Positions 60,781-64,000 of a stretch of DNA of 64,000 nt are shown here, one piece after another. The stretch is taken from positions 124,001 to 188,000 of the forward strand of contig NZ_PGFA01000004.1 of assembly GCF_002797555.1 (NCBI RefSeq), read 5' to 3'. The DNA comes from Hymenobacter chitinivorans DSM 11115 (lineage in GTDB: Bacteria; Bacteroidota; Bacteroidia; Cytophagales; Hymenobacteraceae). How positions within the stretch are numbered: position 1 is the first letter of the stretch; each line of letters begins with the position of its first letter. The position numbers and the translations under genes are program-made. Below the pieces are notes generated by a model. The model did no database searches, was not told the DNA's origin, and saw only the letters and a list, made by a program, of their open reading frames with translations.

Positions 60781-61356
60781 ATGCTTTCCACCGCCTTTAT
60801 TGCCCAGCTCGAAACCCAGGTTCAGGCGCTTTCAGCCACCGTGGACGGGCAGCTGCGCCCGTTGCCCAGTCAGGAGCTCAACTACAAGCCGACGCCCACC
60901 GCCTGGAGCGTGCTCGAGTGCCTGGAGCACCTGAACCGCTACAGCCGCTTCTACAACCCCGAGCTGGCCCGGGCCCTGCAAAGTGCGCCGGCCGGAGCGC
61001 CGCACGAAGTCGGGTTCAGCTGGCTGGGCCGCAAGTCGTACGACACGGTGAAGCCCGAAAACCACAAGCTGCAGAAAACCGTCAAGCACATGAACCCCGC
61101 CGGCAGCCAGCTCACGGCTGAAGTTGTGGAAGAGTTTCTGCGGCACCAGCAGCAGCTCTTGCAGCTGCTGGCTGCCGCCCGCACTGCCAACCTGAACCGC
61201 AAAGCCGTGCGCGTCGAGTTTTTCCGGCTGCTAAAGCTGCGGCTCGGCGAAGCGCTGCAGTTTGTAGTTGCCCATGAGCAGCGCCACGTGCAGCAGGCCC
61301 TGCGCGCGGCGCAGACTGCCCAGGCTCGTGGCCAAGAGGCCGTACTAGTGGTATAG
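60781..61356 (+). CDS. DinB-superfamily protein
   Basis: 191 residues, a four-helix bundle of the DinB/DUF664 type. The metal-binding triad is visible: His50 in CLEHLNRY, His165 and His169 in FVVAHEQRHVQQ. TAWSVLECLEHLNRYS is the family opening and VKHMNPAGSQLTAEVVEEFLRHQQQLLQLL is helix 3. Family members include thiol-dependent metal enzymes (e.g. bacillithiol transferases) and proteins of unknown role; no substrate is evident here. It follows the Crp/Fnr gene on the same strand. Confidence 0.85.
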   Translation: MLSTAFIAQLETQVQALSATVDGQLRPLPSQELNYKPTPTAWSVLECLEHLNRYSRFYNPELARALQSAPAGAPHEVGFSWLGRKSYDTVKPENHKLQKTVKHMNPAGSQLTAEVVEEFLRHQQQLLQLLAAARTANLNRKAVRVEFFRLLKLRLGEALQFVVAHEQRHVQQALRAAQTAQARGQEAVLVV

Positions 61357-61403
61357 GCCGCCGGGGGCTCGTACGCAAGGGCCGGTTTTGCGTATGCCCG
61401 CCT

Positions 61404-61649
61404 ATGATGAAACAACGCGAAGTAACTACCCCCGATAATACCCAGTGGACCTGCGTGCAGGCCTATTCCGCCCAGGACGGCGATGCTGCCGATAAAGCCG
61501 CTACCCTCAGCCAAACCGAAGACGGCGGTGTGCCGGTGGTGTGTACGCCCAGCGGCGGGGCCCAAACCATACGCCTGGAGCTTGAGCTGGACTGGCTGGA
61601 AAATCTTTCGGATGAAGAGCTGACCCAGGCCATTCAAGCTGCTCAGTAA
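61404..61649 (+). CDS. Small hypothetical acidic protein (81 aa)
   Basis: 81-residue soluble acidic protein with MKQREVTTPDNTQWTCVQAY at the start and IRLELELDWLENLSDEELTQAI at the end. No signal or membrane segment. The last part looks helical. It follows the DinB gene by 47 bp on the same strand and is closed by a terminator at 61667-61701, which supports it as a real gene. No family recognised. Confidence 0.6.
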   Translation: MMKQREVTTPDNTQWTCVQAYSAQDGDAADKAATLSQTEDGGVPVVCTPSGGAQTIRLELELDWLENLSDEELTQAIQAAQ

Positions 61650-61666
61650 ACTTGTATAGCGCACAG

Positions 61667-61701
61667 AAAAGGCCCGCTGCCAATTTGGTAGCGGGCCTTT
61701 T
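61667..61701. terminator. Bidirectional terminator
   Basis: AAAAGGCCCGCTGCCA and TGGTAGCGGGCCTTTT pair with one G-T, with A- and T-runs on both sides. It sits between the convergent small gene and proS. Confidence 0.85.
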
Positions 61702-61752
61702 TTGTGAATACCAACGCGGAAATTTCTCCCTGGAGTCTGACTAATCCAGAGC

Positions 61753-63228
61753 CTAGTACGCCCGGGCGAAGTACACGCGCCGGCTGCTGGGCTTGCCCGT
61801 CAGGATGCAGGTACCTTCCTCCTCGGGCTCGCTCAGGGCAATGCAGCGAATCGTCGCCTTGGTTTCCTCCTTGATGCGCTCCTCGGTTTCGGAAGTGCCG
61901 TCCCAGTGGGCCACCACGAAACCGCCTTCGCCTTCCAGGGCCTGCTTAAACTCCTCGTAGGTATCTACGCGGGTCGTGTGCGTTTCGCGGAAGTGCAGGG
62001 CGCGCTGGTAGATGTTGGTCTGGATGTCGGTCAGCAGCTGGTCTACGCTGTTCACGATGTCGGCCAGCGGCAGGTTCATCTTTTCCTTCGTGTCGCGGCG
62101 GGCCACTTCCACGGTGCCGTTTTCCAGGTCGCGCATGCCCACCGCAATGCGGACCGGCACGCCTTTGAGCTCCCACTCGGCAAACTTGAAGCCCGGCCGC
62201 TCGGTATCCCGGTCGTCGAACTTCACGCTGATGCCGCGCTCGGCCAAGCCCAGCTGCATGGGCCGGATCCGCTCGGCGAGTTCTTCCAGCTGGCCGGTTT
62301 TGTAAATCGGCACGATAACCACCTGAATCGGGGCCAGCTTGGGCGGCAGCACCAGGCCTTCGTCGTCGGAGTGGCTCATGATCAGGGCGCCCATCAGGCG
62401 GGTGCTTACGCCCCACGAAGTGCCCCATACGTGTTCCAGCTGGCCCTCCTTGTTGGTAAACTGCACATCAAAAGCTTTGGCGAAGTTCTGGCCCAGGAAG
62501 TGCGAAGTCCCGGCCTGCAGCGCTTTGCCGTCCTGCATCAAGCCTTCGATGCAGTACGTATCGAGGGCGCCGGCAAACCGCTCGTTCTCGGTTTTCACGC
62601 CTTTCACCACCGGCAGCGCCATCCATTCCTCGGCAAACTGGGCGTACACTTCCAGCATCTGCCGGGTTTCGGCTACGGCTTCCTCGGCGGTGGCATGGGC
62701 CGTGTGGCCTTCCTGCCACAAAAACTCGGCCGTGCGCAAAAACAAGCGGGTCCGCATTTCCCAGCGCACCACGTTGGCCCACTGGTTGATCAGCAGCGGC
62801 AAGTCGCGGTAGCTCTGAATCCAGTTTTTGTAAGTGCTCCAGATAATAGCTTCCGAGGTTGGGCGCACAATAAGCTCTTCTTCCAGCTTGGCGTTGGGGT
62901 CCACGCGGAGCTTGCCGGGCTTGTCGGGGTCGTTCTGCAGGCGGTAGTGCGTTACTACGGCGCACTCTTTGGCAAAGCCCTCCGCGTTTTTCTCCTCAGC
63001 CTCAAACAAGCTTTTGGGTACAAACAGCGGAAAATAGGCATTCTGGTGGCCCGTGCGCTTGAACATATCGTCGAGCTGGCGCTGCATTTTCTCCCAGATG
63101 GCGTAACCATAGGGTTTGATGACCATACAGCCCCGCACGGCCGAGTTTTCGGCCAAGCCCGCGCGCTTTACCAACTCATTGTACCACAGTGAATAATCTT
63201 CACTACGCTTTGGCAAACTTTTACTCAT
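61753..63228 (-). CDS. proS: Prolyl-tRNA synthetase (short, eukaryote/archaeon-like type)
   Basis: 491-residue class II synthetase that charges tRNA(Pro). Seen: RSEDYSLWYNELVKRAGLAENSAVRGCMVIKPYGYAIWEKMQ, VRPTSEAIIWSTYKNW (motif 2), RFAGALDTYCIEGLMQDGKALQAGTSHFLGQNFAKAF, EHVWGTSWGVSTRLMGALIMSHSDDEGLVLPP (motif 3) and the anticodon-binding domain. There is no INS editing insertion; the ProS-type-3 C-terminal region ends RRVYFARAY. Length and layout are normal for this group, common in Bacteroidota. Confidence 0.95.
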   Translation of the reverse strand: MSKSLPKRSEDYSLWYNELVKRAGLAENSAVRGCMVIKPYGYAIWEKMQRQLDDMFKRTGHQNAYFPLFVPKSLFEAEEKNAEGFAKECAVVTHYRLQNDPDKPGKLRVDPNAKLEEELIVRPTSEAIIWSTYKNWIQSYRDLPLLINQWANVVRWEMRTRLFLRTAEFLWQEGHTAHATAEEAVAETRQMLEVYAQFAEEWMALPVVKGVKTENERFAGALDTYCIEGLMQDGKALQAGTSHFLGQNFAKAFDVQFTNKEGQLEHVWGTSWGVSTRLMGALIMSHSDDEGLVLPPKLAPIQVVIVPIYKTGQLEELAERIRPMQLGLAERGISVKFDDRDTERPGFKFAEWELKGVPVRIAVGMRDLENGTVEVARRDTKEKMNLPLADIVNSVDQLLTDIQTNIYQRALHFRETHTTRVDTYEEFKQALEGEGGFVVAHWDGTSETEERIKEETKATIRCIALSEPEEEGTCILTGKPSSRRVYFARAY

Positions 63229-63236
63229 ATTCGAGG

Positions 63237-63244
63237 TATCTTTG
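63237..63244 (+). promoter_or_regulatory. Putative -7 box (TATCTTTG) for the end-of-window lipoprotein
   Basis: Matches TAnnTTTG. A TTTG lies 24 bp upstream (63209-63212), slightly further than the usual spacing. It is about 180 bp before the ATG at 63425, so the assignment is tentative. Confidence 0.3.
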
Positions 63245-63424
63245 GGTAAGCGAAATAGTTCCCAAATCTGGTATAAGATTTGTCCTAGGGAAAGGGCACC
63301 GTTTCGGCGCCAAATTACGTTATTAAACCGGAGCTCACCGCGCCGGTCTCTTATAAGTCAGGCAACCAATTTGGGGTTTCTCTAATCTGTTCCTTGCAAG
63401 GTCCACTTTTCAGCGTCAGCAGCC

Positions 63425-64000
63425 ATGAAATCAATCCTTAACACTGTTTTGCCCGCCATGGCCCTGCTCGCGCTGGGTGGCTGCGCAAGCACCTCGGCTC
63501 TCACCTCTACGGAGAGCGACGGGGTTTATTATTCCTCCAAGGACCGCACTATCTACAATGAGCCCGTTGGCTCGACGGCCTCGGCGCAGGATAATACTTC
63601 CGGCGGCAGCTCGGCTACCGATGCGGAAACTAATCCGGACTACGCCAGCTCCGGCAATTCCTCGTCCTCGAAAAGCGGCGGCTCGGAGTATTACGACGAC
63701 GATTATAGCTACTCGGCCCGGATTCGGCGGTTTCACCAGCCGGCTTACCGTAGCTTCAGCTACGGCTACTACGACCCATTCTACTCCGACCCGTTCTGGT
63801 ATGGCGGCAGCGCCTACTCCTACTACGGGGGCGGTTACTCGCCCTACGGTTGGGGCCCGGGCTACTACGGCTCGTATTATGACCCCTTCTACAGCCCGTA
63901 TGGCTACGGTAATACGGCTGTAATTATCAACATCGGCTTTGGTCGGCCCTACTACAGCCCCTGGGGCTACGGGTATGGTGGCTATGGCTACGGCCGTGGT
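63425..64000 (+). CDS. Gly/Tyr-rich lipoprotein, cut by the window end
   Basis: At least 192 residues, open to the last base. Lipoprotein signal MKSILNTVLPAMALLALGGC with Cys20. The mature part begins with a Ser/Thr/Asp-rich, disordered linker (SGVYYSS-like repeats and SSGNSSSSKSGGSEYYDDDYSY), then a Tyr/Gly/Pro/Trp-rich region (YGYYDPFYSDPFWYGGSAYS, GYGNTAVIINIGFGRPYYS). Similar Gly-Tyr-rich lipoproteins are seen in Bacteroidota genomes without known function. The C-terminus lies outside the window. It starts about 200 bp from the divergent proS. Confidence 0.7.
   Translation, partial: MKSILNTVLPAMALLALGGCASTSALTSTESDGVYYSSKDRTIYNEPVGSTASAQDNTSGGSSATDAETNPDYASSGNSSSSKSGGSEYYDDDYSYSARIRRFHQPAYRSFSYGYYDPFYSDPFWYGGSAYSYYGGGYSPYGWGPGYYGSYYDPFYSPYGYGNTAVIINIGFGRPYYSPWGYGYGGYGYGRG

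Overview
The window is about 64 kb of high-GC DNA (mostly near 60-65% by eye) with bacterial gene density. The gene content points to the Bacteroidota, most likely a Hymenobacter-like member of the Cytophagales. Supporting signs are a type IX secretion C-terminal sorting domain, DUF6443-type RHS proteins, several lipoproteins with Bacteroidota-style lipoboxes, TAnnTTTG-type -7 boxes, frequent GTG/TTG starts and many short palindromic intergenic repeats. The genus is inferred, not proven. I saw no rRNA, tRNA, CRISPR array or complete insertion sequence.

Layout. 1-7.3 kb holds an MscS channel, a divergent glutamate dehydrogenase paralogue, an ArsR-type regulator, hemA, a membrane histidine kinase and an AttH/CrtC-like lipoprotein. 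7.3-18.1 kb is the main accessory island: a small AT-rich lipoprotein gene overlaps the end of an LRR-Ig-RHS protein of about 1838 residues with an AT-rich C-terminal tip. Behind it lie a second large RHS-related secreted protein and a divergently transcribed XRE regulator. I read this as a polymorphic toxin/immunity locus; the toxin tip has a His/Asp/His pattern reminiscent of M15 peptidoglycan peptidases, and the candidate immunity protein is a lipoprotein.

18.1-23.4 kb holds secreted or envelope proteins of unknown role, including an ELWxxDGT-repeat protein with a type IX sorting domain and a PKD lipoprotein whose start looks frameshifted. 23.4-25.2 kb is an amino-acid permease, followed by an 8 x 21-bp tandem repeat in apparently decayed coding DNA. 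25.7-30.6 kb is one very large DUF4011-helicase-nuclease-DUF3320 gene, a candidate single-gene anti-phage system. It is followed by a RAYT-like Y1 transposase (30.7 kb), an LpxR-like lipid A deacylase, an EamA transporter, a small YD-repeat protein and DusB.

35.6-40.6 kb carries a CPBP protease with cdsA, a second glutamate dehydrogenase and psd (cdsA and psd both serve phosphatidylethanolamine synthesis). Between cdsA and gdh lies a dense palindrome region with a seven-unit array of 40-42-bp hairpin repeats. 40.8-43.4 kb: free-methionine sulfoxide reductase, ribD, prmC. 43.5-49.8 kb is a one-directional nucleotide-sugar cluster (WbpD-like acetyltransferase, UDP-HexNAc dehydrogenase, GalE, RfbB, TviC/WbpP-like epimerase, RfbA) in which several gaps are filled by palindromes starting at the upstream stop codon. 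49.9-64 kb is mixed housekeeping and envelope genes: CYTH protein, ChrA, a 2OG-Fe(II) oxygenase, a beta-barrel-like protein, an OmpA/PD40 protein, the FloA-NfeD pair, a Crp/Fnr regulator, DinB, ProS and a Gly/Tyr-rich lipoprotein cut by the window end.

The most unusual material is (i) the RHS toxin/immunity island, (ii) the hairpin array at 37.89-38.18 kb, and (iii) several families of palindromes placed at stop codons or between convergent genes, in a window that also encodes a RAYT-like transposase.
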